DNA of 64,000 nucleotides from Tubiluchus corallicola (GCA_030141605.1 JAQGDQ010002370.1:151167-215166), one strand, 5' to 3'; positions 11,501 to 28,305 are shown, numbered from the stretch's first letter. Notes: generated from the letters alone by a model not told the origin. Program-made: numbers and translations.

Positions 11501-14500
11501 CAGTTCGGTGCAAGAATTTATGGATAAATTAAGTGATGTAATGTAACGATAGCCAGAATTAGCCTCCCTCCCCAGAGACTTGCTCCCAAATTGTATAATC
11601 GAAGAATGGAGACTGACAGTAAATAAATTTTTTGCATTGGCCATTATCTGCATTTTTGGACAAAGAACATTTTTGGAGAGCTTTTCCCCGCTCCATCGCT
11701 CAAGTTGAACAACTACATTATCAGCATAACATTATAATAGTCATCCTTAAACATACTGCCGTCTTTCAGCATGCTGTTATAAGGTAGATTAATGCAATAT
11801 ATGCTGGAGTAACTCTGTCAAACTTTCAACTCGATTGTTAGTGCAGAGATTTTTCGGATTGCAAAGGGTATTCAAGCAATCGTCTGGGTTGTAGTTTTAA
11901 AATGTTAAGGAATTGTACAGGAAACGGGCCACAATAATCTCAACTGGGGTCATATCGGAAATTCAGCCAAATAACACTTGCATTCCAAACTATAGAACTA
12001 GGAAAACACAAATACGGTTATATTTATCATGACATACAAAGAGCCCGAAAGAAGGTTTGTTTAAAACATCAAGGTGATAGAATAAAGCCCGTCACTGTTA
12101 TTGCTGACTGGCACTGCAGTTAAATATATTATAGGGAAAGTATTGTTAGAATCAAAATTACACTTTCATGAGCTAGGTATTCCGTTGAGTCTTGAAAACT
12201 AAAGTGGTGATCAATTTGTTAGACAAACCTTCAAAAATCCCAAATGACACCTGCAATAAACTTGGCGAAACCTGGAGGAGTTAGTTTGTTACACTATAAA
12301 TAACTAAAGGTATGCGTGTGTCTTTATTTATGTTCTGTATAAAGGATCTAAAGTAGGTATGTTTGCGACAAGTAGCTTGTATGTTAGGTTATTACCACTG
12401 CTTACGCAGTTTGAAAAACAGTATTTGTGTCGCTTAAAATAAACTTTCCATTCAATTCGTAAAAACAATATACAGGATTAAAGCCGGATTTAATAAAGCA
12501 CAAGTTAGATAATGAAGAAACCATGAACGCGGATACGGATATTCGTCCATTAGACAGGTTTTTACGTCAAAGGTTAATATAATCAAAGGCATATAGCATA
12601 TTGCATTTATTATAGCTCCGAGGGACAAAAATCGTAGCTACACTATTATGGAAAGACAGTGGTGGGACCGAGGCACACACTTGCATGTATCATTAAGGAA
12701 TTGACATCTAACGTATTGTCAATCATTTTCGTTAATCGTCCAATCAGCGTGCAATTTATTTCACACACCTGCAGAGTTTAAATAACGCAGGTACGTTCGG
12801 GACATTGAGCTAAAGCTGCGTCTAACACTGTTATGAAAAATGCTCAACTTTTCATTAGTCAGTGGGAGAAATATTGGCCTGGTTCTAGATTTTATTATTG
12901 TCAATTGAAATTGCAAATGAATTAGTGAAAATATATAGTTTAGTTTCGTTTATGGGAAGAAACGCACAACGTTTAACGTCTGTGAGTTGCTGACTAAATC
13001 ATTTTACAGTCAAGAAAATACGCAGTTTAGTTTACTTCACGGCTTTGCAAGTTAGATAAAAACAACTACCGTAAAACGGGGTGAGTTCGCCACTTTTTAA
13101 GGGTATTTTTTTACGTTTCCTGCCATAGCAAGAGAATTACCAAACCGATTTTCTTAGTTCAAGCTTTATATTGCCCTTCGAATAAAACACTATCGTGGGG
13201 TGAATTCGCCACTAACAATTTAACACTGTTTAATGCCATTCTAGGCAGCTGAAATTAACTGGTTGTGATTGGCTGGTTGGGGGTGAGTTCGCCACCCTAT
13301 GAAAAAATTATAAAAAATGTCTAGTTTTAGTTTTCAAATAGAAACTTCTACATTGGCAAGGAAGGCTTGAACGTCTTCTGCACTGATCTTCACGCGGGCG
13401 CCCTTGATGTTGCCAGCCACTCTGAAAACCAGATTGTTCCTTCGGGCGAATGATTTGACAATGTCTATTCCAGGGGTGTTTGCCTTGAATCGTCGTTCCT
13501 GGATTCCCTTCGCGTCAAGAACACTCTTAATCACTAGTCGGAGATCGATGGCAGCCATTGGGAACCCCCACTCAGCGGCCACTGGGAGTGTTGGCGATTT
13601 CGTGCTCCTCGGCGGCGGAGAACACTGGCTGACCTCCGGTCTTCCGGGGATGACTTCCTGAGAGTTTGTCAGAAAGGGTCTTTCTTGGAACTCCGAATTG
13701 CCTCGCCGCTGGGCTGATTGTCCTGTTGGTATTCTTGACGGCATGTAGGGCAGCTTCCAGAGCTTCTGGGGTATAATTTTGGTATCTATGACCCGGTACA
13801 GGGGTGCAGGTGCGTGGCATGTTAAGTAGCAAGAAATAGTAGACAAATAATATGTAGCGCAGAATGGAATACTTCTAGTGCGAATTGAAAGAAGATAACT
13901 GTCGTAAACTGCTTATAATGACGGTGATCATGATATCTGTTCATTAAACACTGAACAATAGTTACAGCAAACCTACAATGGCCAATACGTAAGGGGTGGC
14001 GAACTCACCCTCGGGTGGCGAACTCACCCCGTTTTACGGTATATGATTAACTTTAAATTAGGACAAAACAAAATGTTTTCTTTTCCGCCCAGTTTTTATA
14101 AACCTCAATGAGATCTTCGCAGTCAGAGTTAATTTAAATGTGGTCAAAATCTATATCATAAATCAATATAATATTAGTTAATTTTACACTACTTTTCTGG
14201 TTATAATCATGGTTTGAAGATGCCATTGGGATTATGTAACTCGGGCATTCAATATAAGGGTCGTCTATGGAATGGAACAATCAAATTTGTTCCATTTTCC
14301 TTAGCCTACCAAACGGAAAAATACAAAAACTAAATAAATCTTGCAGACGAGCACATAATCAGTTAATGTAGGAAAAAAAGACATAGTAGGCATGAATGAT
14401 GTTCGTATATTCAAAGGCAAGAGAGACTTAATATTTTTGTTGTTCATTTATTGTAAAGCAAGACTAACTAGCTTAGTTTCTTCATTATACTTATGTCTCT

Positions 14501-17500
14501 TTATTTTGTAGGGCTTTGAAACTTCGTCTCTATATTATGTTTAAACTGATAAGTCATTTTTGGCTACTTGAAGTGTTAATTTCGTGTAAAATTAGCTGCT
14601 GCTCTGCAAATTTGTGTTTATAAAAAAGTACAATGAGTTTATCTGCTGATTAGACATTAGTTGTGACCGTTATGCTGTTTAGTTTAGTTTAGTTTAGTTT
14701 AGTTTAGTTTAGTTTAGTTTAGTTTAGTTGAGACAGTTGTTGTCCAGCGTGAGCTGTTGTGCCGAATGCCGCTGAGCGTGCTTACGTTACAGCGGAGGCG
14801 GAGCGCTAGACCAATATGTTTGACGTCAAATTAATGGCAGCATCGTGTATCCAAGTAGAGTTTTGCTATACTTTCACTAAAACACAAGCCATATTACATT
14901 ACTGCGAGATTTTAATGACACTTGTACTTTTCTCTGACAAGTGCAGCAATTGCTGTGAAGGCATAACTGTCTCCTTTGGCCCTCCAATTCCTCCCATCCC
15001 CTCTCTCTGTGCCCGTCTCCCTGTCTCTTTTTGTCTTCACCTGTCGCTAACTATCTCTCTCTTATCTCGACCTCTCTCTCTCTCTGTCTCAGTGCTTTTT
15101 CCTCCCTCTAACTGTCTGCTTTCTGTCTGTCTGTATATCTCTTTCTTTCTGTTTTCTGCCTGTCATTTCATTCTCTGTTAGCTTCTGCTAGCTGAATTCT
15201 TCTATAATGGCGCATATTATTTAAAAAACTGTTTTCACATCAGTTAACATTTTTTGATTTTTAACGAATTTTCAAGTTACTAACAGTTTATCGTCAATTA
15301 GGCAGGTATGTAACGCATCTTGTCTGTTTAGACGTCGAATTTTCTCTAAATCTGTTTACCTACAACACAGATGACAGAGAAACCGTTCTTGCACAGATCA
15401 CTGCACAGGTAACAATGACCGGATTGGACAAATGGTACTTCAAATGTAGATAAGCAACAGGTGTCCCCAGGCAGTCAATCCCAGGCAGGTAATACCTTAA
15501 TTGGCGAGAATGCTCCTCGTTTTAGAAAAGAAATTGCTGTTTTTAAAGTGTTTCACTTCACGTCAAATGCATTAAAGCTTGTCAAATGTAGCGGTAGGTA
15601 CACCTGCAGGTGTTTATGAGAGAGACTAGTTGGATAAAAACATCAGGGGTTTCCAGAGTATCATCCTCAAATTACCAGGGATGCTGGGAAACCGTCACGC
15701 GTAACCAGATTAACCGTAATGGAAAACGCAAGCATCGATATTCAAAACGCCCACGTGAATAAACTAACAAATTAAATATTTGACAAGGACTAGGAGGTAG
15801 CCACGGCAGCTGTTACATTTTGGCGGAACTGAGATGTCTGTTTGCTGATGATGCGCAATCGCCAGGAGTGAATGATCAGCCAGGTACTAATTTTGTAACT
15901 TCCATAACAGTCGCAATTTCGCTGTAGCAAATTTACCCGGTCAAGCTTCGTCTTATCTGTAAACATTATTAATGCAGCGCAGACTTTACGCGCTGATATT
16001 TTTGTATCTCGAAAAACAAGTTGCAGTTAAGCTTGCAGTTACCTTCTAGAGCAAATACCTTCCATTTATTGAATTACTGATTAATTACAATGCAGTATTT
16101 GCTGGTTTGTCTTACAGGCTGTGTATCTGTACTGTAATTCTTAAACTTGCCGTAATTTAATACACAACTGCCACGACTTTACGACATAAACGTCTTCTGA
16201 ACTAAATAGTAACTATAAGGACAGGTGAAAAGTCGAGTGATTACAGCACTTGCTTGGTAAGTGCAGTTAAGCAACGCACGTGCTGGTTAGAAAATAGGCT
16301 GGTAACCTGGTTCCTCTGAATTCGCTAAAGTTGAGTCGGTATCATTTGCCTTGCTAATTATGACGTTGGTCTCGTTGAGGTGGATGTTTTCCCGTCCTAT
16401 CGTTGCTAAGACACTTCTGCGTTCAATGTCTTATCTTAGAGGCATAATGTAGATAATGAACGAGGTTCCGGTCTCGCTACGTCCATCCTCGCTTAGTAGG
16501 TCCAGTGATGAATACTCGCTTTTTGTGGGATGTTAGTGTGCCGAATTGAGCAAAGGAGGTACTCTACTTTAAATATCTTTTTTAATTTAAGTCATATATT
16601 TTGTTATATAAATTTTTTATTCTTTAAATAATTTATTCAATTTCGACGGCTGTTGGTTTGCCTGTTTTAACAAAAAATCGTTTTATTCCCCGTCTATGTA
16701 GCTCCACGCCATGGCACATTACTATATAATGCATGCAAACATATGTAAATAGTATAAAAGTGCAAATAAAAAAGATATTAATTGTTGTAGAATATGTAAA
16801 TACACTACGCATGGATGCTGCATACTGCACATACGGCTTCAGGCTTTCGCTGCAAACTTGGTAGGCTTCGCGAGGTGGTGTTGCATCACCTCGTTGTAAT
16901 GCGGCAGCTCGCACGGAGCGCCAGTTCTTGGAAAAGTACGTGAATAAGAGTCAAACAAGCCCTATGCACTTCTAAAACAAACATCTTAAACATATCCAAA
17001 CAGCATACGAATGATAAACTTCCCGAAACTCTAACTGGCCGCTTAGTAAGAAATAACAACATTTAATCTATACACGATAGTCGATAGTAGTCAGTTTGAA
17101 ACTATGTAATATCAGTTTGCTATAGACGCTGCTTGAAGAAGTAAAAATCTATGAGTAAGCGAAGTTGTAAACTTTATTTGCAGCTGAATCACTCACTCTA
17201 AAGTAGTTTATGGCCAGCCATAGTCATTTAAAAAGCTTTAGTAAAATTAAGAATTAAATTACGTATAAATTAATGTAGAACAAGAAAGTCCCAAGGTTTT
17301 ATGCACTGTGTATAATTTTTTTAGCTGTTTGCCACAAGTAATTAATAATATCAGTAAATGCTTACAAATAAATGTAAAAGCTTGTCGACACATATCAGCA
17401 GTGAGCTAAGATTTTGCTTTATCTCGAATAGACTCACGTTAGGCGACCTATGGACTTGATTTTCAGTTGACCTTAACTCGTGACCTTAATTTCCAAACTG

Positions 17501-19388
17501 GTGGTTTGTCCACCAAACACGGATCCCCATAACCGCACCGAATTTTGAATAGATCAGCACATGGCAGCGTCAAGCCGTTTATCAGTTTGTTGTAACGGAT
17601 TTCAAAAGGCTTCTGAGATTGCAAGTAACAGAAGATTCTGTTTCTTGAAATTTGATGAGCCAGTTGCTCGCGAAGAAGAAACATCGAATACAAAATAACA
17701 TCAATTGCAAATTTATGATTCAATGTATCGCTTGAGTTAATGCGTTAGTGACTGATGTGAGTTGTATGTGTCATGACTGCATTACTCATTCATCCATATG
17801 ATGCTACTCAAGGCAAGGAAACAATCATGCTGGTTTTATTGTTTACTATGGCAAGCACTTTCATATTTACAAACAGACAAACAAAAGCAAAAAATATACA
17901 TAAAACGAAAAAAAAACACAAATATTGTATAATTATATCGAGAAATAAAATGGTGTGAAAGAAAAAATGAGAAGTATTTTTCACTTTTCGGTTCCCAAAT
18001 TTGACTGCCCTTATCAACGTCATTGTTACTGGCTATTACTGTAATTAATAATGAGATATTGCCCTTACCTTGCCATGTTCTAAATCGAAATTTGCCCAAC
18101 CTCTGTAAGGTTCAAGTTCGCGGTTTCCTGTCCAACCGGGAGGCGCAAACCAAAGTTCCAGGTTTGTTCCAGACGTGACAAAAGCCTGTGAAAAGTAGGA
18201 AGAAAATTAGTTTTCCAAACTGCGATAAATATATTAAATGCAATGCTAACTGGTTTTAAAAAGTAGGAGATTTTAATAAAGTAGCGAAAGTCTAAAACAC
18301 GACAACTTACTATTTCTGCATGTCCTTCTCTACAACCTGTTTCAAATCTGACTATCCTTTCTTCGTGAGGTCTATCTCTAAATGCAGTGTATCTCACCTG
18401 TAACAAAGTAAACCATTAATTTAGCATAGCTTTTTAAGTAACGATAGTGAGAAGTTCGATTAATAGAAGCGTGCCAGGCAGTGCGCTGTTCGCTGAAACC
18501 TACATTTCATATAAAATTTTGTCCGATCCGTTCTAGAGAACATAACTGTATAACATAAGCAAAAATAGTGTAGTCCTAACGAGTTATGTTCCCTTTCTGT
18601 GAGTTTAGAGACCTAATTATTGTTAATGATGTATTATTACATAACGATTGTACGAAGAAGCAGAAATAAGAAAATTACACTAAATCCCTCCATACCACCA
18701 AATGACATCATACACTAAAAAGGCTATGACAAATTCACAATACACTAAAAGTGATTATGACGATGTGACGAAAAACTGCGTTGATTAACATAAAACTCGC
18801 ACATGAATGTGCTAATCGTTGAACATTTAGCATCATCACTAATATGTTTCAGAGTAGCACGTGCTTGAATGCTCAAAGTAAGGCAAGAATGACACACTTC
18901 GTAATTTTACCACATTGGTGCAATGTGATATATTGTAAGTACTATCACATTACATATCACCATAATGAACAGTGGACACTGCGTAGCATATACGGGGTCG
19001 AGTCTGGCTAAACTCATCTTAGTCAGTGAACCAATAGCACAATATTACATTCTTCACAGCTAAACAAGTTGAAACAGGCAAAACGTCAATGCGTGGCATT
19101 AGTAATGACTAAGCAACTATTGACACAAGTAGGTAGCCCGCATATAGTAAATGTACATAGATGTCATTTTGAAATAATTAAACACGCGCTGTTGAAGTTA
19201 CTAAAATGTGATATTTACACATAGTCCTGAACTAATGACACGAATGAAAGAAAAAGCATCACCTCACTTTCTCTGCTAAGTCGCTTAAAAGGTTCTTCTT
19301 GTTCAAATTTTGTCCTCTGATCAGGCACAACACGAGGCATGACGGCTGTTGGAGCACCCGTCGAAGTTGACTGCATGGAGTTCACCAT
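8554..19388 (-). CDS. CBFB: Core-binding factor subunit beta (CBFβ/PEBP2β), complete, six exons
   Basis: Minus-strand coding exons are 19388-19263, 18397-18311, 18185-18069, 10882-10766, 9497-9399 and 8619-8554. All are bounded by GT-AG and all junctions are phase 0; together they give 203 residues plus a stop. CBFβ heterodimerises with Runt-domain (RUNX) factors, raising their DNA affinity without binding DNA itself. Diagnostic blocks in order are MPRVVPDQR, FRDRPHEER, GTNLELWF, GVCVRWRGWID, QRLDGIGWLELDEERA and REFEERHRT. The reading opens at an ATG 16 codons before the conserved MPRVV start; an in-frame TAA seven codons further upstream closes the frame. The inner ATG at 19340 has G at -3 and may be the main start. 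The C terminus (LTVPESD to GSESDSN) is short and acidic, unlike vertebrate tails. The residue aligned with human Asn104 is Asp. Certainty of identity is very high. Confidence 0.96.
8620..9398 (-). other. CBFB intron 5
   Basis: Acceptor is CTTTTTTTCAG before 8619 and donor is GTAAGT after 9399. It contains no recognisable element. An opposite-strand open frame at 8890-9147 shows no domain. Confidence 0.85.
9498..10765 (-). other. CBFB intron 4
   Basis: Consensus ends at GTAAGT and TTTTCAG. The content is AT-rich. A perfect 10-bp palindrome ATAGGCCTAT occurs at 10421-10430. Nothing else stands out. Confidence 0.85.
13069..14039. mobile_element. Pogo/Tigger-type DNA transposon, non-autonomous, flanked by TA
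   Basis: Terminal inverted repeats begin CCGTAAAACGGGGTGAGTTC on the left and end with its reverse complement on the right, matching over about 25 bp. TA dinucleotides flank both ends (13067-13068 and 14040-14041), as expected for Tc1/mariner/pogo target duplications. The core GGGTGARTTCGCCAC recurs inside at about 13198 and 13279, and twice in inverted form within 13994-14030, giving subterminal repeats near both ends. The interior encodes only the N-terminal DNA-binding part of a pogo-like transposase. No DDE domain fits in the remaining space. Confidence 0.88.
13334..13820 (-). pseudogene. Frameshifted N-terminal fragment of a pogo/Tigger-like transposase
   Basis: Translation from the minus-strand ATG at 13820 (MPRTCTPVPG) gives a psq/CENP-B-type helix-turn-helix: YTPEALEAALHAV, then ISPAARQFGVPRKTL with the SGSHPRKTGG turn, then FSAAEEHEIAN. 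The frame then runs into a stop at 13572. Continuation lies in a different frame: EWGFPMAAIDLRLVIKSVLD, FKANTPGIDIVKSFARRN and VKISAEDVQAFLANVEVSI, matching the second helical region that precedes the catalytic domain in this family. It stops at 13334, just where the NxFNxDET catalytic block should begin. A frameshift near 13590 and loss of the catalytic region make this a relic, or a truncated DNA-binding derivative. Confidence 0.82.
14681..14729. repeat. (AGTTT)n microsatellite
   Basis: About ten perfect AGTTT pentamers in CBFB intron 3, read directly. Confidence 0.95.
14975..15175. repeat. Pyrimidine-rich (CT/TCTG) low-complexity tract
   Basis: About 200 bp dominated by C and T with imperfect CTCT and TCTG repeats. 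It gives a spurious Leu/Ser/Pro-rich open frame on the plus strand. Confidence 0.85.
15303..15612. promoter_or_regulatory. Cluster of six E2-box (CAGGTR) motifs in CBFB intron 3
   Basis: CAGGTA at 15303, 15406 and 15486, CAGGTG at 15458, and the palindrome CACCTGCAGGTG at 15601-15612, which counts as one site on each strand. These are ZEB/Snail and bHLH-type cores. The enhancer role is inference from clustering. Confidence 0.4.
18398..19262 (-). other. CBFB intron 1
   Basis: The donor GTGATG follows 19263 and the acceptor TTGTTACAG precedes 18397. No internal feature was recognised. Intron 2 (18186-18310, 125 bp) is short. Confidence 0.85.
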
Positions 19389-19479
19389 TGGAATGGTAAT
19401 GTACGATTACTATCACAGGTGCATGTACTCATCACAAGTCTACAACTTTTCATTCATCATCAGCGGCATGATCATGTGA

Positions 19480-19530
19480 CTAGTTTCTGATTGGTGAACG
19501 CGTCTTGCTCAATCGATCGCTAACCACGAC
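19480..19530 (-). promoter_or_regulatory. CBFB proximal promoter: NF-Y-type CCAAT box and RUNX-like site
   Basis: On the minus strand ACCAATCAG occurs about 100 bp upstream of the CBFB ATG (ATTGG at 19490-19494 on plus), an excellent NF-Y match. AACCACG at 19522-19528 agrees with the RUNX consensus RACCRCA at six of seven positions. There is no TATA box. Function is inferred. Confidence 0.4.
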
Positions 19531-22385
19531 AACTTCCGTATATGGCACTCGGCAGCCGTAGGCGGGCTAACGGAAGCGTGACGACATATTCGTAAATGTT
19601 CGGAATCTCCATATATGGGACATGATTGACAGATTTTACTACGCAGCCTACGATAGTAGTATTGTTTCTGAGCAAAAGCATAAACTGGGACTTGCTGGCA
19701 AATGTGTAGGCAATGACCGTGAAGTAACATTATTATACCTTCACAATTACACATCCCTGGGCGCTGTGTCGTAATTAAACCACGAGATGAGTAATACGTG
19801 AAATGTCACTGTAAACAACATTTTGAAATATTAGAATGCCTATGAATTCGTAATCGGCCCACAGCCTATCATGTTCGTAGTTTTAAATTTGTTAGGTGTA
19901 TCTAACAAAATAGTGCATAGTACTAATAAGGTATACAAATTTGATGTTCGTGAGGATAGCTGAGGTTAACCAGTATGCGGATAAACAGCAACATTATTAT
20001 TACGTATACTAGATACTTTTTAATATGCAAAAACATTTAATATGGTAAGAAATATAGGTGCAATTCATACCGAACCACGTGAAACAAGACATACGCAAAT
20101 GTTGACTCATAACCTTGTTTGTAATTACCATTAAAACAGCCGGAAGCTTTAATACCTTCACTTGCGGTTTGCCATTGTGTGAATGAGTAATAGAGCTTAG
20201 GAATAGCTGTGGGTGTTGCTTGTGAAAGTTTCTGATTAACTAAAATTGTTGGATGGACACGCTCGCATCAAACTGAGATTCACTGACGGGTTTTCAGCGC
20301 TCGTCATCGTAAACCGCACAAAATTCTGGAGTAATTACGAACGTGAAAATTTATTGCGTTTTCTGTTAAATAAGTTATATACTTAGACGGTCAACATGTT
20401 CAAGGAAATAGTAACTTCAAAAACTTCTTTATTATTGAAATAGTATATGTAACTCAGCAAATTTTCTGATATTTATATTAGTAAACTTTTTAATATAGGT
20501 TCTTAATGAGGATTTATGTAGGTACAAAATACTTTTTGTAGCTGATTATTTGAGCAATAAGGATTGGTCTATGCCGGGTGGGCGAGTTTTTATGTGAGTG
20601 ACTAGTGGGTGGCTAAGATCGGTGGTTGACCTGATACGTCACCTTAATTAACCTGAGTGTAAACGTTAGCTAAAGGTATCGTTGCAGTGCTAGATAAAAA
20701 GGAATAAGCCTATAAATATATTTCGTGTAAAACGGTGTAGTAATATACTTTTAATATTTACTGGATTAGCACAACACACGTATTGTAGTCATTATAAATA
20801 CAATTAATACGTTAATATATTACTTGTAATTGTAGAGTACATACATCACTAATAATGAGGTAGTAACAAGACGGAGACTCATATTCTGGTGCACGTAAAC
20901 CCCCTGTACTAAATCAAATGTACATTGAAGTTAATAACAAATGTACAGAATATTTTTATTTTTATGTTGAAACATTGCTAAACGACATTAAAAAACTTCC
21001 TATTTATTTGAACTTAGTAGTTGCTGAATTTATTTTATTCACGTTGATTTTAAAATAAAGTTTTTTTATTGTTATTAAACATTTGAGCCTTATTATACGA
21101 TAGAAAAGTTGGCTCCAACGCAGCCACTTTTTACAAAATGCGTCGCCGTGCATCGCTTAGCAGTGTTTAGCAGTCAGATGTCAATAAATGTTATTTACTT
21201 AGTTATTAGTTAGTTAGCATTAATCAGTTAGTAGTTCATTGACAAAACATAAGTGCAGTCCATAAATTTTAACTTTAAAAAGCAGAACGATTTCAGTATG
21301 ACTACGAAATTTGAAAGCATAAGGTAGCAATTTTACACGATGAATCGCCTGCTTATTAGATATTTTATCATGGTCCTTTAATAATTTGGCCAAATTTGCC
21401 ATCTATAGCTAAGTCAGAAGAAAATGTGTCTCGTAACAACGCAAATCCGATTTTGAGTCCCATTCGCATTTGTCTAGACTTCTGTAATATGTTTCACAAA
21501 AAGCAGTTATTTCTGCATAACTTTTTTAAACAATCAGTTGCCCTATAAACAACGTTTATATATTTGCACCTTTTTATTCATTCAGTTTCAGATATCAAAG
21601 CAAACTGTCCGCTAGTTGCAATATCTAAGAAAAAGTTATGTTTTTATGGAACTCTACATCAGCAGTAATAATTTTACAGTATGTTACATAGTATATTACC
21701 TTTTTATCAGTTGAACTTTGTATCACACGGTTACCGAGTATCTTGCGTTTAATATATACGATGACATGACGCATATATATATATATAGGACCAAAAGAAA
21801 ACTGTGAACTAGCAATTTGTCTTGTACTTATAATGCTTGCAGTCTAAACAAATAATATTCACGGGTATAATCACAGCTTGACTTTTATTTTAATTCATTG
21901 ATTAGCCTGGGTTAAAAAAACGTGCGTCTAAGAAAATAAAATTTGTAATTTTAATATAGATTCGATGAAACATATCATCAGTTACAGTGATTAAGTTTTG
22001 TAGCATTGGCTTGTGACTCATCAGAGTGTTTTCGGCAAAGTCCGGTTCTGGACGGGTTTACTTTTACCAGCTAATTTTTGCTAGTAAAAGTAAGCCCATC
22101 TGCACGTTTTCTCAATTTTATCAGTTCTGGATTTTCTTGATTGGGTGTTTTTACTGGTAGATTATTTTTGAGTTTATATGCGTGATTTAAAAAATTGACT
22201 TGCCTCATATCTTATGTATATCAACTAAACATTACCCTCTGAAGTCACGTACAGAAAAGTCTCAAATTAAACTGATTCGAAATAATCTACCATAGTGATT
22301 GTCATATGTAGTCTCTTGTATACGAATTGATTATTACAAACTCTGTTTAGTAAGGACTTTGAATTTTGAGACTGAACTTGCAGAA
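19531..22385. other. Intergenic between divergent CBFB and beta-tubulin 1
   Basis: About 2.9 kb of AT-rich sequence with a short (AT)n run near 21772-21786. Open frames at 19509-19754 and 21220-21402 show no domain, and I see no gene. Confidence 0.4.
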
Positions 22386-22541
<156 letters not shown>

Positions 22542-23139
22542 TACAGATGTATATCCGTATTTAGATTAGTTAATTTTTCTTTGGTATAGTGATATGTGTG
22601 TATTGTATGCATGATGTAATATGTAACTCTCATTCTCATAAAATTTCGATTCAATTCATTTTTTCCTTTTTGCAAATGATGTCGCCACCGTGCTGTTCAC
22701 CATAATACGTACTGGAACAAGTACAAGCAACACACTGAAGACTGAACAGAGCTTCTAAAACAGCCATTTATAGATAATGATAACAGGCCAACAACACCCA
22801 CATCAAAAACTAAAAAAGCGTTCGTTCAAAGTTTTAGACTAATTTGTAATCACTTTTGGGTATGTATGTAGACACCTAGAGTACGCGTGAAGGCAGAACA
22901 CTGTACTTTTTAGCGTGATAGGTTAACATTTGGGGGATGATGTGGTTAGAGTAAGGCTACATAATTATAAAACTGATGTATGGTTTTAGATATACGTGCA
23001 TAAATAAATTAAAAATACTTTTCATAAGTATTTAGCTTACAAGGATAAACGAGAAATCATGACGACGCGGCTGATTGACGTTAACTGCAAATATAAGTAT
23101 CCAATTGAGGCCCGCTGGATGGCGCCAAAGGCTTACGTG

Positions 23140-23250
23140 TTGGATTGGCGCGCATTCCGCTAACTGTAGTAATCTGGGATTCTCAATTCGCGAAAAAATA
23201 GAAGCCTAGCCAATCAGAAGCTAGGGTGGTGACATCATATTCAAATACCT
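23140..23250 (+). promoter_or_regulatory. Beta-tubulin 1 promoter region with CCAAT boxes
   Basis: AGCCAATCAG at about 23208-23217 is a near-perfect NF-Y box 160 bp upstream of the ATG. A reversed CCAAT (ATTGG, 23144-23148) sits in TTGGCGCGC, which resembles an E2F site. TGACATCA, a CRE-like variant, lies near 23231. No TATA box was recognised. Recognition is by motif only. Confidence 0.45.
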
Positions 23251-23375
23251 TAGTGGCGAATGAATATTGGGTGTGTAACTGCGTACAAAACCGGTAGCTT
23301 TCTATTATTCTGTCACTGTACGCTGAACAACCTGCCATATAAGTTTAATCTCAGAAGGTCTAAAGATTTGTCAAA

Positions 23376-28249
<4,874 letters not shown>

Positions 28250-28305
28250 ACATACAACACATGGTTAATGGCATAATTTCTAATAGATTTGAAATATGAA
28301 TTGTG

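Larger units (their letters stand above)
10883..18068 (-). other. CBFB intron 3 (about 7.2 kb)
   Basis: The donor follows 18069 (GGCAAG then GTAAGG) and the acceptor is TATTCTAG before 10882. The intron carries a pogo/Tigger-type transposon (13069-14039), an (AGTTT)n microsatellite, a pyrimidine-rich tract and a dense cluster of CAGGTR motifs (15303-15612). It therefore separates the first three CBFB exons from the last three. Open frames at 16633-16914 and 17463-17723 have no recognisable domain. Confidence 0.8.

Noticed and set aside
14816-15181. 121-residue plus-strand frame rich in Leu/Ser/Pro
   Set aside because: It arises from the CT-rich low-complexity tract inside CBFB intron 3 and has no domain.
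16633-16914. 93-residue minus-strand frame in CBFB intron 3 with a hydrophobic stretch
   Set aside because: No homology, no splice signals in frame with CBFB exons, and the hydrophobic run comes from AT-rich sequence.
19509-19754. Cys-rich 81-residue minus-strand frame upstream of CBFB
   Set aside because: It overlaps the CBFB promoter motifs, has no domain match and no splice link to CBFB exon 1.
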